A stretch of DNA of 64,000 nt from Azorinus chamasolen (GCA_963576725.1 OY755252.1:24314655-24378654); one strand, 5' to 3'; numbered from the stretch's first letter, positions 9,731 through 19,951 are shown. Notes: a model not told the origin generated them from the sequence alone. Numbers and translations: made by a program.

Positions 9731-11277
9731 TAGCTCACCTGGCACAAAGTGCCAAGGTGAGCTATTGGGATGATCCTATGTCCGGCGTCCGGCGTCGTGC
9801 GTCGTGCGTATGTGCGTCGTGCGTACGTGCGGGCGTCAACAATTTACTTAAACATCTTCTTCTCTGGAACTACAAAGCCAAGAGCTTTGATATTTGGTAT
9901 GTAGTATGATGTAATGGTCCTCTACAAAGATTGTTCAAATTATGTCCCCCGGGCCAAAAATGGCCCCGCCCCAGGGCTTATCAGTTTTTCATAGGAAAAT
10001 CTTTAAAAATCTTTTTCTCTGAAATCGTAAGGCATAGACCTTTGATATTTGGTATGTAGCATGATCTAATGGTCCTCTACTAAGATTGTTCAAATTATGA
10101 CCCCTGGGCCAAAAATGACCCCGCCCTGGGGCTTATCAGTTTTTCATAGGAAAATCTTTAAAAATCTTCTTCTCTGAAACTGTCAGGCATAGACCTTTGG
10201 TATTTGGTACGTAGCATCATCTAATGGTCCTCTACTAAGATTGTTCAAATTATGACCCCCAGGACAAAAATGGCCCCGCCCCAGGGCTTATCAGTTTTTC
10301 ATAGGAAAATCTTTAAAAATTATCTTCTCTGAAACTGTAAGGCATAGACCTTTGATATTTGGTATGTAGCATGATCTAATGGTCCTCTACTAAGATTGTT
10401 CAAATTATGACCCCTGGGCCAAATATGGCCCCGCCCAAGGGCTTATCAGTTTTTCATAGGAAAATCTTTAAATATATTCTTCTCTAAAATTATAAGGTAT
10501 AGACCTTTGATATTTGGTATGTAGCATTATTTAATCGTCCTCTACCAAGATTAATCAAAATATGACCCCGGACCAAAAATGGCCCCGCCCAAGGGCTTAT
10601 CAGTTTTTCATCGGAAAATCTTTAAAAATCTTCTCCTCCAGAACTGTAAGGTCTAGGCCCTTGATATTTGGTATGTAACATCATCTAATGGTTTTCTACC
10701 AAGATTATTCTAATTATTACCCCTGGGTCAAAAATGGCCCCGCCCTGGGGCTTATCAGTTTTTCATATGAAAAGATTTAAGAATCTTCTTCTCCAAAACT
10801 GTAAGGCAGAGACCTTTAATATTTGGTATGTAGCGCTATCTAATAGTTTTCTACCAAGATTGTTCAAATTATGTCCCCTGGGTTGAAAACGGCCCCACCC
10901 AGGGGCATATCAGTTTTTCATAGGAAAGTTTTTAAAAATCTTCTCTTAAAAATCTTTAAAAGTCTTCTCTGAACTTGTAAGGCATAGACCTTAGATATTT
11001 GGTATGTTGCATTATCTAATAGTCCTCTACCAAGATTTTCAAATTATGAACCCCGGATCAAAATTTGGCCCGCCCTGGGGCTTAACAGTTTTTCATAGGA
11101 AAATCTTTAAAATATCTTCTCCTCCAAATCTGTAAGGTCTAGACTCTTTATATTTAGTATGTAGCATCATCTAATGGTTTTCTACCAAGATTTTTCAAAT
11201 TATGCAATCTGTCATTGAAATCATTAATCTGTTACAAACAGGTGAGCGATTAAGGGCCATCATGGCCCTCTTGTTTC
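9731..11277 (+). repeat. Hairpin-headed repeat P1 with tandem core
   Basis: Opens with a long hairpin TAGCTCACCTGGCAC / GTGCCAAGGTGAGCTA (9731-9764), then GTCCGGCGTCCGGCGTCG, then about nine tandem units of about 154 bases (TTTGATATTTGGTATGTAGC and GACCCCTGGGCC in each), and ends GGTGAGCGATTAAGGGCCAT. The end repeats the right arm of the opening hairpin. No open frame across the array. Confidence 0.8.
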
Positions 11278-11489
11278 TCACTACATGTAGTTGTTTTCTT
11301 TTTTAGATTTTTTTCTTCTGTTTTTTGTAAACAAAATGAATAAAATGTGTTTAGGAGAACTGACTGGTTTTATGTATCATGGCCTGGATACAGTACATGT
11401 ATAGTGAAGGTTTGGTGCCAGTCTGGTGTTAATCCTTTGCATGCTGAATTTTCAGAGTAGAGTAGTCCAACAAACCCCTAACTAATATA
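11278..11489. other. Unassigned spacer
   Basis: AT-rich, no clear element or gene; weak K-like start near 11430 (TTTGCATGCTGAATTTTC). Confidence 0.4.
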
Positions 11490-11694
11490 CAGTAAAAGCC
11501 CGCTAATGCGACCACCTAAAACAGGTATAATTTTGGGTGCTAGATGCAGGCGGTAGCTTAATGCAGGACAAAAGTAATGCAGAAAGCTCCTCTAGGAGCT
11601 TTCTGCATTACTTTTGCCCTGCATTAAGCAACCACCTGCTTATAAAGATGCCCATGTCTATTCATTAAGTGGTCACATTAGAGTGGTTCTACTG
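11490..11694. mobile_element. Family D palindromic element (TA)
   Basis: CAGTAAAAGCCCGCTAATGC to AGAGTGGTTCTACTG, flanked by TA. Stem TAGCTTAATGCAGGACAAAA with centre GCTCCTCTAGGAGC. The GGTAGC/GCAACC position is mismatched. Confidence 0.82.
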
Positions 11695-11754
11695 TATATG
11701 CAACTACATTTAATGATTTATTACTTTATAATAATTCATTGACTGAATTTTTAT

Positions 11755-11836
11755 CCCCGTCCCCCCTCCCCCCCCCCCCTCCCCCCTGACTGAATTTTTA
11801 TCCCCCCCAACCCCTCACCCCTCCCTCCCCCCCCCG
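11755..11836. repeat. C-rich tract
   Basis: Runs of six to thirteen C broken by T or A, two copies of CTGACTGAATTTTTATCCCC. Could form i-motif or G-quadruplex structures. Confidence 0.85.
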
Positions 11837-11858
11837 CCAACGGCGGGCATATGTCAGG

Positions 11859-12035
11859 TTAACAAAATTTATTTAATGTCACATTTGACAAAAACTTTAG
11901 AATCAGATCTATATCATGTCAAAAACAAACAGAGCAGACCCTGATCAGACGGCTCCTATAGGAGTTGTCTGATATGGGTCTACTCTGTTTGTAAATATGT
12001 GAAAACACGTTTATATGTCAGAGGGAAAGGGTTAA
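11859..12035 (-). mobile_element. Family A/B hybrid element
   Basis: TTAA at both ends. One side carries the B body (AGAATCAGATCTATAT); the other carries the A outer end (GAAAACACGTTTATATG). Stem CAGACGGCTCCTATAGGAG. Confidence 0.6.
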
Positions 12036-12489
12036 ATGTATACATTAAAATGGACTTCACAACAACCAATTACCATACGACAGAAACATTTATGATCTGT
12101 CTGATTCTTGGAGAAACTCAGAGACTCTAAGGGTCTGCCTTAGAATCTACACTGCTTCCTAACTACTTGGTGGTTTCTGGCAAGCTTGTATTCGTAACTA
12201 GTCTTATACCGTGAGATGTCCCGAGTGGCAAGCTTGTCGATTTATGTATATATATATGTATATTCCCGGGGTGTACTCTATAAAAAGAGAATAAAACAGC
12301 TTGCTTTAATTATAAGTATGAACCAGACGTGAATATTGGCAGATATCAATTTTCATGGTTAACATTAAGCCTTGACATGATGACTCACCTTATGAATATA
12401 AAATGCTTGTACTGAATATACAAAATATAGACATGTGTTGCCATGGAGAACAATAGAAACTCTGATCTATAGCATTTACTCCTCAACTA

Positions 12490-12728
12490 CCAATGTCGCA
12501 GATTGTGATTACCAATGTAAACAGTTTGGATCAAGATGAGACGCTACAGGAGCCGTCTGATCAGGGTCTGCTCTGTTTGCTTATGAAATAATATAGATAT
12601 AAGTCTACACTTTCTGCCATGGCCCAATATTCCCGTGTCTGTGTGCCATTATAAACATTAATCTAATTAATACATGTATTCATAATGGCATTATTTCTTA
12701 CATTAATATTCATGGAGTAGAGAGTTAA
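12490..12728 (+). mobile_element. Chimeric element: family H left, family B right
   Basis: Left half is H (CAATGTCGCAGATTGTGATT, GTTTGGATCAAGATGAGACG). Inside the stem it switches to B (CAGGAGCCGTCTGATCAGGG onward) and ends with a B right end and TTAA. Confidence 0.65.
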
Positions 12729-13182
12729 GACTGGTAAAGTTTTCGAATAAGCGCGAACTAAGTGTCGTATACAGCTTGGATCCAGATGATAGTCCGATAG
12801 TTGATAGATTAAAACTATAATTTCGATTTAACACCAGCGCACATTTTAAATTCCGGTAAACACATGGACAAATTGACAGCAAACTGCGTAGACTCTGATA
12901 AGATGTCTATTGTGCGAGGTCTTTACGAAGCTACCTGATTGTAGTCTACAACATTTGCCTTGGCCAAAGTCCATGTTAAAAATATATGGAATTAATAGAA
13001 ATAATTAAATAAGAAAGTGTTGATTATTTAAAATCTTACCTCGCATTTACAACTTTTTATGCATATTCACACAATGTAGATCCAGCTCAGTCATCTCCTG
13101 ATAGAGTTATCTGACCCAGGCTATGCTCTCTTTGCTTATTAAATACTAAATATTCTACTACGGCGAAATAAAAATCAGGCAA

Positions 13183-13421
13183 TTAACCCTTTCCTTCATA
13201 CAACGCATTTGCAAACAGAGTAGACCCAGGTCAGACGGCTCCTGTAGGAGCCGTCTGATCAGGGTCTGCTCTTTTTACTAACGAAATTTTAAAGATCTGT
13301 ATCTTTACTTTCTAAAATGGCTACAAAGTTCCACCTTACATACTTCTTTATAACTATTGTGTCCATGAATATTCAGTAGGTATTGATATTTGAAATTAAT
13401 ATAGAACAGGGAAATGGTTAA
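13183..13421 (+). mobile_element. Family A palindromic element
   Basis: TTAACCCTTTCCTTCATA to AACAGGGAAATGGTTAA. Stem CAGACGGCTCCTGTAGGAGC. Body TTACTTTCTAAAATGGCTAC. Confidence 0.85.
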
Positions 13422-13467
13422 TAGTCATACAGTCTAGTTCTTAAAGGATTATTCATCAGATAAAGTG

Positions 13468-13717
13468 TTAACACTTTCCCTCCTTTAAACGTGTTTTCAC
13501 GCATCTGCAAACAGAGTAGACCCAGATCAGACGGCTCCTATAGGAGCCGTCTGATCAGGGTCTGCTCTATTTGCTCTTGAAATTTGATAGATCGGTTTCT
13601 TTAGTTTCTGAAATGGCTACAATGCTCCACCTTCCGTATTTCATTATAACTATTTTGACCATGAATATTCATTAGGTATTGAAATTTGTAATAAACATAG
13701 AACAGGGAAAGGGTTAA
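13468..13717 (+). mobile_element. Family A palindromic element
   Basis: TTAA at both ends, AAACGTGTTTTCACGCATC left region, stem CAGACGGCTCCTATAGGAGC, right end AACAGGGAAAGGGTTAA. A good reference copy of the family, 250 bp. Confidence 0.88.
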
Positions 13718-13759
13718 GCATAAACGGAATTAGCAATAAAAAGAGAGTAATTGCTGCTG

Positions 13760-14004
13760 ACCCTTTCACTGTTTGCTCCGTGTACATGTATAATCAAGGA
13801 AGAAATAAGAACATCACGAATATCATTTAGTTTAATTGTTATAATACCACATGGACACAGAAACATGGCCGTTGCAGAAACTGTAGAATCATATCTTTGT
13901 TATACTTTAAGCAAACCGAGCAGATCCTGATCAGATGGCTTCTGATCTGGGTCTGCCCTGTTTGCAAAGCGCAGACATGTCTATTTATAGAGTTGAGTAG
14001 TTAA
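13760..14004 (-). mobile_element. Family B element, worn
   Basis: Reverse copy with AGAAACTGTAGAATCATATC, partly deleted stem (GATCAGATGGC/TCTGATCTGGG) and TTAA at 14001. Confidence 0.6.
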
Positions 14005-14241
14005 CCTTGCTCGTCACCTTATATAAATGTCCCGAAAGAGATACAGTCTGTACAATTGATTTTCTGCCTCGGTGTGTGTACTCAACAAGGTCACCACCGC
14101 TGAAATGTAGGTTATACTGATACCATAGAGGTTTATCAACGTGGTAAATATTATTGTTATTCAACTGCCCGAAATACCACCTTGACTCGTCTGTTCTTGA
14201 TTTGTGATGGTGCAGATAGTCTACTGAATTACATACATGTA

Positions 14242-14404
14242 CACACTCAAACCTCTCTACAAACGGCTACTCAAAAGAAATCGTATTATGATGCTGGGTC
14301 TCATATACAGATTTAATGCAGGTCGAGAGCTATGCAGAAAGCTCCCAAAGGAGCTTTCTGCATTACTTTCGTTCTGCATTAAGCTGCTACCTGTTTAAAA
14401 GCAC
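14242..14404. mobile_element. Family D element, worn
   Basis: AAACCTCTCTACAAACGG end, stem AGAAAGCTCCCAAAGGAGCT, then TGCATTAAGCTGCTACCTG. The right terminus is lost. Confidence 0.55.
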
Positions 14405-14423
14405 TCCAATATTGATAGTGAAC

Positions 14424-14616
14424 CAGAGCTACAGATAAATATGCGTACTCAAATATTAAAACCTTCATTTCTTCACCAAACCCTAAACTGTGACCACTCT
14501 TTAGAATCGTCTCTTCGAGACGATTCTAAAGAGTGGTCACAGTACAGGGTTTGGTGGAGAAATAAAGGAACTATTCTTGAAAATATTGAAATGTACCCAT
14601 CTTATCTGGAGCTCTG
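14424..14616. mobile_element. Family G palindromic element
   Basis: CAGAGCTACAGATAAATATG to CTTATCTGGAGCTCTG. Stem AGAATCGTCTCTTCGAGACG is almost perfect. Confidence 0.75.
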
Positions 14617-14727
14617 GATACATTATGAGGCCGCTACAGAGAGGTGCTACTGTGTATGATAACCTTGATTGTTCTATCTCCACGGGTCAGGTTGTATTTT
14701 ATGAAGAAAACAAAACTATTTGGCAGC

Positions 14728-14915
14728 CTAGTGACATCGTTGATATTAATTAGATTACACAGCATGTGTTGGTATTGGTAGAAACTGTAGAGTTAGATCT
14801 ATAATTTCCTAAACAAAAAGAGCAGGCCCTGAGCATACGGCTCCTATATGAACCGTCTGATCTTTGTCTACTCTGTTTGCAAAGGCATGAAAATACGTTT
14901 ATATGAAGGAAGACT
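14728..14915 (-). mobile_element. Family B/A element, worn
   Basis: AGAAACTGTAGAGTTAGATC body, stem ACGGCTCCTATATGAACC, outer end GAAAATACGTTTATATGAAG. Target sites lost. Confidence 0.5.
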
Positions 14916-14925
14916 GAATATTTAT

Positions 14926-15750
14926 TAGGGCTCCACACCTTGGTGTGGGTGCCCTATAGTAATAAATCGCTCTGTCCCTCAATCAGTCAGTCCGTCACGC
15001 GTTTTTGTCCACTCTCTAACTCAAATAGTTTTCATCTGATTTTCACCAAACTTACAGAGAGTGTTTATAGGTGTAAAATATTGACCAAGTTCGAGACACC
15101 TCTGAGTTATTGCCCTTGATTTAGTCAAAATTGGCCATTTTAGCTTTGTCCGCTCTCTAACTCAAATAGTCTTCATCTGATCTTCGCCAAACTTGCGGAG
15201 AGTGTTTATAGGTGCAAAATCTTAACCAAGTACGATTACCACGTAAATAGCATTAGACACCTTTGAGTTATGGCCCTTGATTGAGTCAAAATTGGCCGTT
15301 TTAGCCTTGTCCGCTCTCTAACTCAAATAGTTTACTTCTGATCTTCACCAAACTTACAGAGAATGTTTATAGGTGCAAAATCTTGACCAAGTTCGACTAC
15401 CTGTCAAATCGCATTAAACACTCTGAGTTATGGCCCTTGATTCAGTCAAAATTGCCATTTTAGCATTGTCTGCTCTCTAACTCAGATAGTCTTCACCAAA
15501 CCTGCAAAGAATTTGTTCATAGCTATAACATCTTGGCCATGTACGATTACCAGCTAAATTGCATGTAGCTCCTGAGTTATGGCCCCTGAATTAGTCAAAA
15601 ATTACCATTTCAGCCCTGTCTGCTCTTTAATTCAAACATTTCTCATCTGTTATACACCATACGTGCTGAGAATGTTTATAAATAGGTAAACAGTCTTGGC
15701 CAAGTTTGATCACTTAGTGGGGCCCTTTCTAACTTGGTCAGTGTTCTAGT
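14926..15750 (+). repeat. Hairpin-headed repeat P3 with tandem core
   Basis: Opens with hairpin TAGGGCTCCACACC / GGTGTGGGTGCCCTA. About five tandem units of about 165 bases follow (TTGTCCGCTCTCTAACTC and GAGTTATGGCCCTTGA in each). Ends near GTGGGGCCCT...GTTCTAG. Confidence 0.75.
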
Positions 15751-15779
15751 TGTGGCGTAGGAACAAGGGGTATTTTTAT

Positions 15780-15914
15780 TCCGGCAAAAACTGCAGAATC
15801 AGATCTATATTGTTTTATAACTAACTAGAGTAGACCCAGATCAGACAGTTCTGCTGATCTGGGTATACTCTATTTGCAAAAGCTAAAAATGCATATACAT
15901 GTATCTGGAGTTAA
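15780..15914 (-). mobile_element. Family B fragment
   Basis: AACTGCAGAATCAGATCTAT and a short stem ending at the TTAA (15911) that also begins the next element. Confidence 0.55.
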
Positions 15915-16139
15915 CCCCTTCCTCCATAAATACGCCTTTCTACGCCTCTGTAATAACCACTTCTTGAAACCATTGTGATAAATAGAGCATTTGCTCCTAT
16001 AGGAGCAAATGCTCTATTTATCACAATGGTTTCAAACTACAAAATTCTAAAATTTTACTTTTCTCTAGTAAATGCTCCTTTTGGGTAGATTCATTCAAAG
16101 AGGTTAGGTCTAAAAATAGCCTATGGAGGAAAGGGATAA
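15911..16139 (+). mobile_element. Family C palindromic element
   Basis: TTAACCCCTTCCTCCATAAA to GGAGGAAAGGGATAA. The stem AAACCATTGTGATAAATAGA with centre GCTCCTATAGGAGC is a perfect palindrome of about 65 bases. Good reference copy. Confidence 0.85.
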
Positions 16140-16351
16140 GGACTACGCAGTCAATTACTAAAACCTATAGGTCTTTAAATACAGGTGACTACTTAATACA
16201 GAACGAAAGCAATTTTGCAAATATGGCAACGCTCTTAAAACATGACAAAGCTCTCAAACAAAATGCTCCCGAACATTTAATTTGTCCTGCATTAGGCTAC
16301 TGCCTGTTTTATCATTTGGCTCCAATTACCCCTTATCCAGCTATCCGCGAC

Positions 16352-16588
16352 TTAACCCTTTTCTTGATATAAACGCGTATTCGCACATTTGCAAACAGAG
16401 TAGACCCAGATCAGACGGCTCCTGTTGGAGCCGTCTGATCAGGGTCTGCTCTGTTTGCTGGTGGAATTTGAAATATCTGTTTGTTTACTTTCTAAAATTG
16501 CAAAACTGTTCCACATTCCATATTTTGTTATAATTTTTTGCCCATGTTTCAGTAGGTATTGAAATCTGGAGTAACAGGGAAAGGGTTG
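16352..16588 (+). mobile_element. Family A palindromic element
   Basis: TTAACCCTTTTCTTGATATA to TAACAGGGAAAGGGTT; the right target site is mutated. Stem CAGACGGCTCCTGTTGGAGC. Confidence 0.8.
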
Positions 16589-16649
16589 GCTCGCAACTGC
16601 GAAGAGTTTTGGTCCAGATAAGACGCGTGCGGGTGTGTTTTTGTTGAAA

Positions 16650-16805
16650 CCAAGACAGGGAGTCACTATTCTATGGGGGTCATAATTCTTCGTAAGGGGT
16701 CAGTTTTCTTCGTGTACAGGGGTCGAAATAATTATTATGATTTTTTTTCTAAAAAAAAAAAAGTACTGACCGGGGGTCACTATTCTATGGGGGTCACTTG
16801 ACTTC
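16650..16805. repeat. Direct repeat GTCACTATTCTATGGGGGTCA
   Basis: The 20-base phrase TCACTATTCTATGGGGGTCA occurs twice, about 125 bases apart, with TTCTTCG-type phrases and a poly-T/poly-A tract between. Not assigned to any element. Confidence 0.6.
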
Positions 16806-16845
16806 GTTACACTGGCCGAGTAACTCGATGTAACACCTGGATCCG

Positions 16846-16985
16846 AGGTTATAAAACCTTATGCTTGAGTCTCAGATCATTATCAAGCATCTGATTGGTC
16901 AGTTTCTGAGCTTTCTTTGAATGGATCTGACCAATCAGATACTTGAGAATGATCTAGGACACAGACGTTTTATAGCCTTGGACCA
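16846..16985. repeat. Family I palindrome
   Basis: GAGGTTATAAAACCTTATGC, then GCATCTGATTGGTCAG and its inverted copy TCTGACCAATCAGATACTTG, ending ACGTTTTATAGCC. About 140 bp. Confidence 0.7.
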
Positions 16986-17272
16986 TGGATCCAAACCGTG
17001 TGACTGTGTATTTTGAAAAAGAAATTGCAGAAAAGGTCTGGTTTACTTCCGCCATTTTGACTTCAATTACCATATGATAGCCCACACAGAAGGTCGCTGC
17101 ACGCAACATAACTATCGTCTGAAAACATTGTCGTCTGCTGTTATTTAATTTTTACTAACCGTCAAAGTTAAAATTTCTTTCATTCATTTATTAAAAGCCC
17201 AGCATGAGTATCAAACAGTGTGGCTCCTGATTATCTTGATCCAAACTTACTGCATACATTATCTGGAATGTA

Positions 17273-17476
17273 CAGTAAAACCTCTCTATAACGGCCTTTA
17301 AATTACATCAAGTATTTTGTGTTGAAGGCAGGTGGCTGCTTAAAGCAAGGTGAAAGTAAAACAGAACGCTCCCATAGGAGCGTTCTGTTTAACTTTCACC
17401 TTGCTTTAAGCAGCCACCTGCCCTAAATAACAAATAATTAACACAATTTAGTGGCCGTTATAGAGAGGTTTTACTG
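17273..17476. mobile_element. Family D2 palindromic element (TA)
   Basis: CAGTAAAACCTCTCTATAAC to TATAGAGAGGTTTTACTG with TA on both sides. Stem GGCAGGTGGCTGCTTAAAGC, centre GCTCCCATAGGAGC. Near-perfect palindrome over most of its length. Confidence 0.86.
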
Positions 17477-17580
17477 TAATTTATTTACCGTTTGAATGGA
17501 CACGTGCGCTTGCACTTGCAAACAATGTAGACCACTTATCCGGATCTGCACTGTTTGTCCTTCAGACTCTTCTAGCAAGT

Positions 17581-17815
17581 TTAAACCCTTTCCTCCATAA
17601 ATACGCCTTTCTACGCCTCTGTACATGTAAAAGTCACTTTTTGAAACCATTGTGATAAATGGAGCATTTGCTCCTATAGGAGGAAATGCTCTATTTATCG
17701 CAATGGTTTCAAACTACAAAATTCTAAAATTTTCCTTTCTCTAGTTAATGCTCCTTTTTGGTATATTTATTCAAAGTGGTTGGATCTAAAAATAGTCTAT
17801 GAGGGAATAGGTTAA
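17581..17815 (+). mobile_element. Family C palindromic element
   Basis: TTAAACCCTTTCCTCCATAA to GAGGGAATAGGTTAA. Stem centre GCTCCTATAGGAGG. Preceded and followed by family-K debris. Confidence 0.8.
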
Positions 17816-18009
17816 GCCTTTCACACTGAGTGGGTTCTGTAGTGGACACTGATGGGCCACAAACACTGTACTAGTAATTCAGCGTTAAAATGGTTGATGT
17901 ATATACATGTATACATATAGTCTGTACCAACGAACGACAACGAACAGGATACAAGATACTATAGAACTTATCTTAAGCGATCATCAATATTATGTCTAAT
18001 TATAGATCT

Positions 18010-18172
18010 GTAAGGCAGTTGGTAGCTTAATGCAGGTCAAAAATAATACAGAAAGCTCTCATAGGAGCTTTCTGTACGTATTACTTTTGCCCAGCATTAA
18101 GCAAACGCATGCTTTGTAAAATTCCTATGTTGAATAAATGAATGGTCGCTTAAGACAGATACTACTGTAAAG
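18010..18172. mobile_element. Family D element, worn
   Basis: GTTGGTAGCTTAATGCAGGT, stem AGAAAGCTCTCATAGGAGC and partner. Ends lost. Confidence 0.55.
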
Positions 18173-18249
18173 TCTGTTTCGTTGAATATAACGACACACG
18201 TGCAATATCTCAAAAGCTATTTTCCGACAAAATATTTGCATAATCACAA

Positions 18250-18415
18250 TGAAACCTCGCTAATCCAAACACTATTATAAATATCATTATCGGCCTTTTA
18301 AATAAGGTGGCAGCACAATGCAGGGGGGGCGTCGTGTTGAAAGCTCCCGTGGGAGCAGCTGTCTGCATTACTTCCGTCCTGCATTTAGCTGTCACATGCC
18401 TACAAAGTTCTGTAA
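18250..18415. mobile_element. Family D element, worn
   Basis: AAACCTCGCTAATCC start, stem GAAAGCTCCCGTGGGAGC and TGCATTTAGCTGTCACATGC. Confidence 0.5.
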
Positions 18416-18438
18416 AAAAATCTGTAATAAAAGCTCAG

Positions 18439-18660
18439 TTAACCTTTAGCCTGCTATGGGCGGATGGGTGTATACCTATGCAAACAGTTTAGATCCAGAT
18501 GAGACGCCGAGTAACTCGGCGTCTCATCAGGATCCAAACTGTTTGTCACCTTGATTGCATTTTGGTAGACACATTGACTATACAATGTAGCTTGAAATTT
18601 GAAAATGTAGTAGGTGTACAAATTTGTAAAAAATAATTTGCTCAGCAGGCTAAAGGTTAA
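18439..18660 (+). mobile_element. Family H-like element with own ends
   Basis: TTAACCTTTAGCCTGC to GCAGGCTAAAGGTTAA are near-perfect inverted ends different from other H copies. The stem GAGACGCCGAGTAACTCGGC is the H stem. Confidence 0.78.
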
Positions 18661-18905
18661 GCGGGTTTCCTGCATGTAAACACTTTTCCACGCCTTTGCT
18701 AACAGAGTAGACCCAGATCAGACGGTTTCTATAGGAGCTGTCTGGTCAGGGTTTGCTAATGAAACTATTATAGATCCGACTATAAAGTATTTACTAATAC
18801 CAACATATCTTGTGTATATGAACATATGCCATTATAAAAACTCCGCTCATGAATATTCATGGTGTCATTATTTTTTACATGAATATTCAACAGGGAAAGG
18901 GCCAA
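18657..18905 (+). mobile_element. Family B element chained to the previous one
   Basis: Starts on the TTAA that ends the H-like element. Stem CAGACGGTTTCTATAGGAGC, right part ATTCATGGTGTCATTATT, end AACAGGGAAAGGG. Confidence 0.65.
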
Positions 18906-19253
18906 GGTAAGAAATTAGTGACGGCAAATTCGTCAAACTGCATATATTAATTATCCATTTCAGTGCTAGAGACGGATGTTCATGCCATTGATAACCTGTT
19001 CAGAAAGTTTTGATTCAGATCAGACTCATTAAGACTCAACATCTGCAACAGTAGCAGAAAGAACTTTTCAATACTTTTGAAAACGTTGCAGACGACAATT
19101 GAGCAGACGACAAAATTACTTAGCGCTTAAAGAGTTCAAATCTAGAGTATAAGCCTTACTGCCCTAGATGTGATACATTCTAGCTCACCGAATTAAATCG
19201 CTTAACCGAGTTACGTCAAACCAATGACAAAACGTTAAAACATTAAACATTCC

Positions 19254-19441
19254 TTAAGACTTTCCCTTATATAGACCATTTTGACATCTTTGCAGATTGG
19301 ACCTAGATCAGACAGTTTCTGTAGGGGCTATCTGATCAGGGTCTGCTCTGTTTGCTATCGACGTTTGTCAACAATCAGCAAATTAATATTTATATGCAAT
19401 AGATAAAATATTGTATTAATATTAACAGAGGAAAGGGGTAA
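19254..19441 (+). mobile_element. Family B element, shortened
   Basis: TTAAGACTTTCCCTTATATA start, stem CAGACAGTTTCTGTAGGGGC, compact right half ending GAGGAAAGGGGTAA. Confidence 0.6.
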
Positions 19442-19496
19442 TAAAAACGAACGAGGCGGGTTTCCTCTATACACTGTTTGTACAAAGTATAATGTA

Positions 19497-19700
19497 CAGT
19501 AAAATCCCTCTAATGCAACCAGAAAAAGGGGCTTAATTCACAGTGGCAAAGGCATGTGATAGCTTAATGCAAGACAAAAGTTATGTAGAAAGCTCCTGTA
19601 GGAGCTTTCTGCATAACTTTCGTCCTGCATTAAGCAACCACCTGCTTATGAAGACAGCCATATTTGTTCATTAAGTGGTGGCATTAGAGGGGTTTTACTG
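19497..19700. mobile_element. Family D palindromic element (TA)
   Basis: CAGTAAAATCCCTCTAATGC to GAGGGGTTTTACTG, TA on both sides. Stem centre GCTCCTGTAGGAGC. Confidence 0.82.
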
Positions 19701-19736
19701 TATATATATAATATGTGTAAGGAATACAAATTAGTT

Positions 19737-19951
19737 TTAACCCTTTCGCTGCCAATGCCGGATCTGTGATTACCTATGCAAATAGTTTGGATCCAGATGA
19801 TACGCCGAGTAACTCGGCGTCTCATCAGGATCCAAACTGTTTGTTGCTGTTACTATGTTTTTGAAACAAAAAATAAGAAAATCAAAAGAATGAAAATTTG
19901 TAGCAGACGACAAAGTTAGCAGATGACAGAGTTTGGCAGCGAAAGGGTTAA
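19737..19951 (+). mobile_element. Family H palindromic element
   Basis: TTAACCCTTTCGCTGCCAAT to GGCAGCGAAAGGGTTAA. Stem ACGCCGAGTAACTCGGCGTC with flanks GGATCCAGATGA / TCATCAGGATCC. The body has CAGACGACAAAGTTAGCAGA. Confidence 0.85.

Noticed and set aside
9731..11277. Regularly spaced array resembling a CRISPR
   Set aside because: The units are about 154 bases of continuous tandem repeat without short repeat/spacer alternation, and the genome is eukaryotic.
13468..13717. Stems as transcription terminators or riboswitches
   Set aside because: The palindromes belong to dispersed transposons with target-site TTAA and repeat throughout the window; they are not tied to gene ends.
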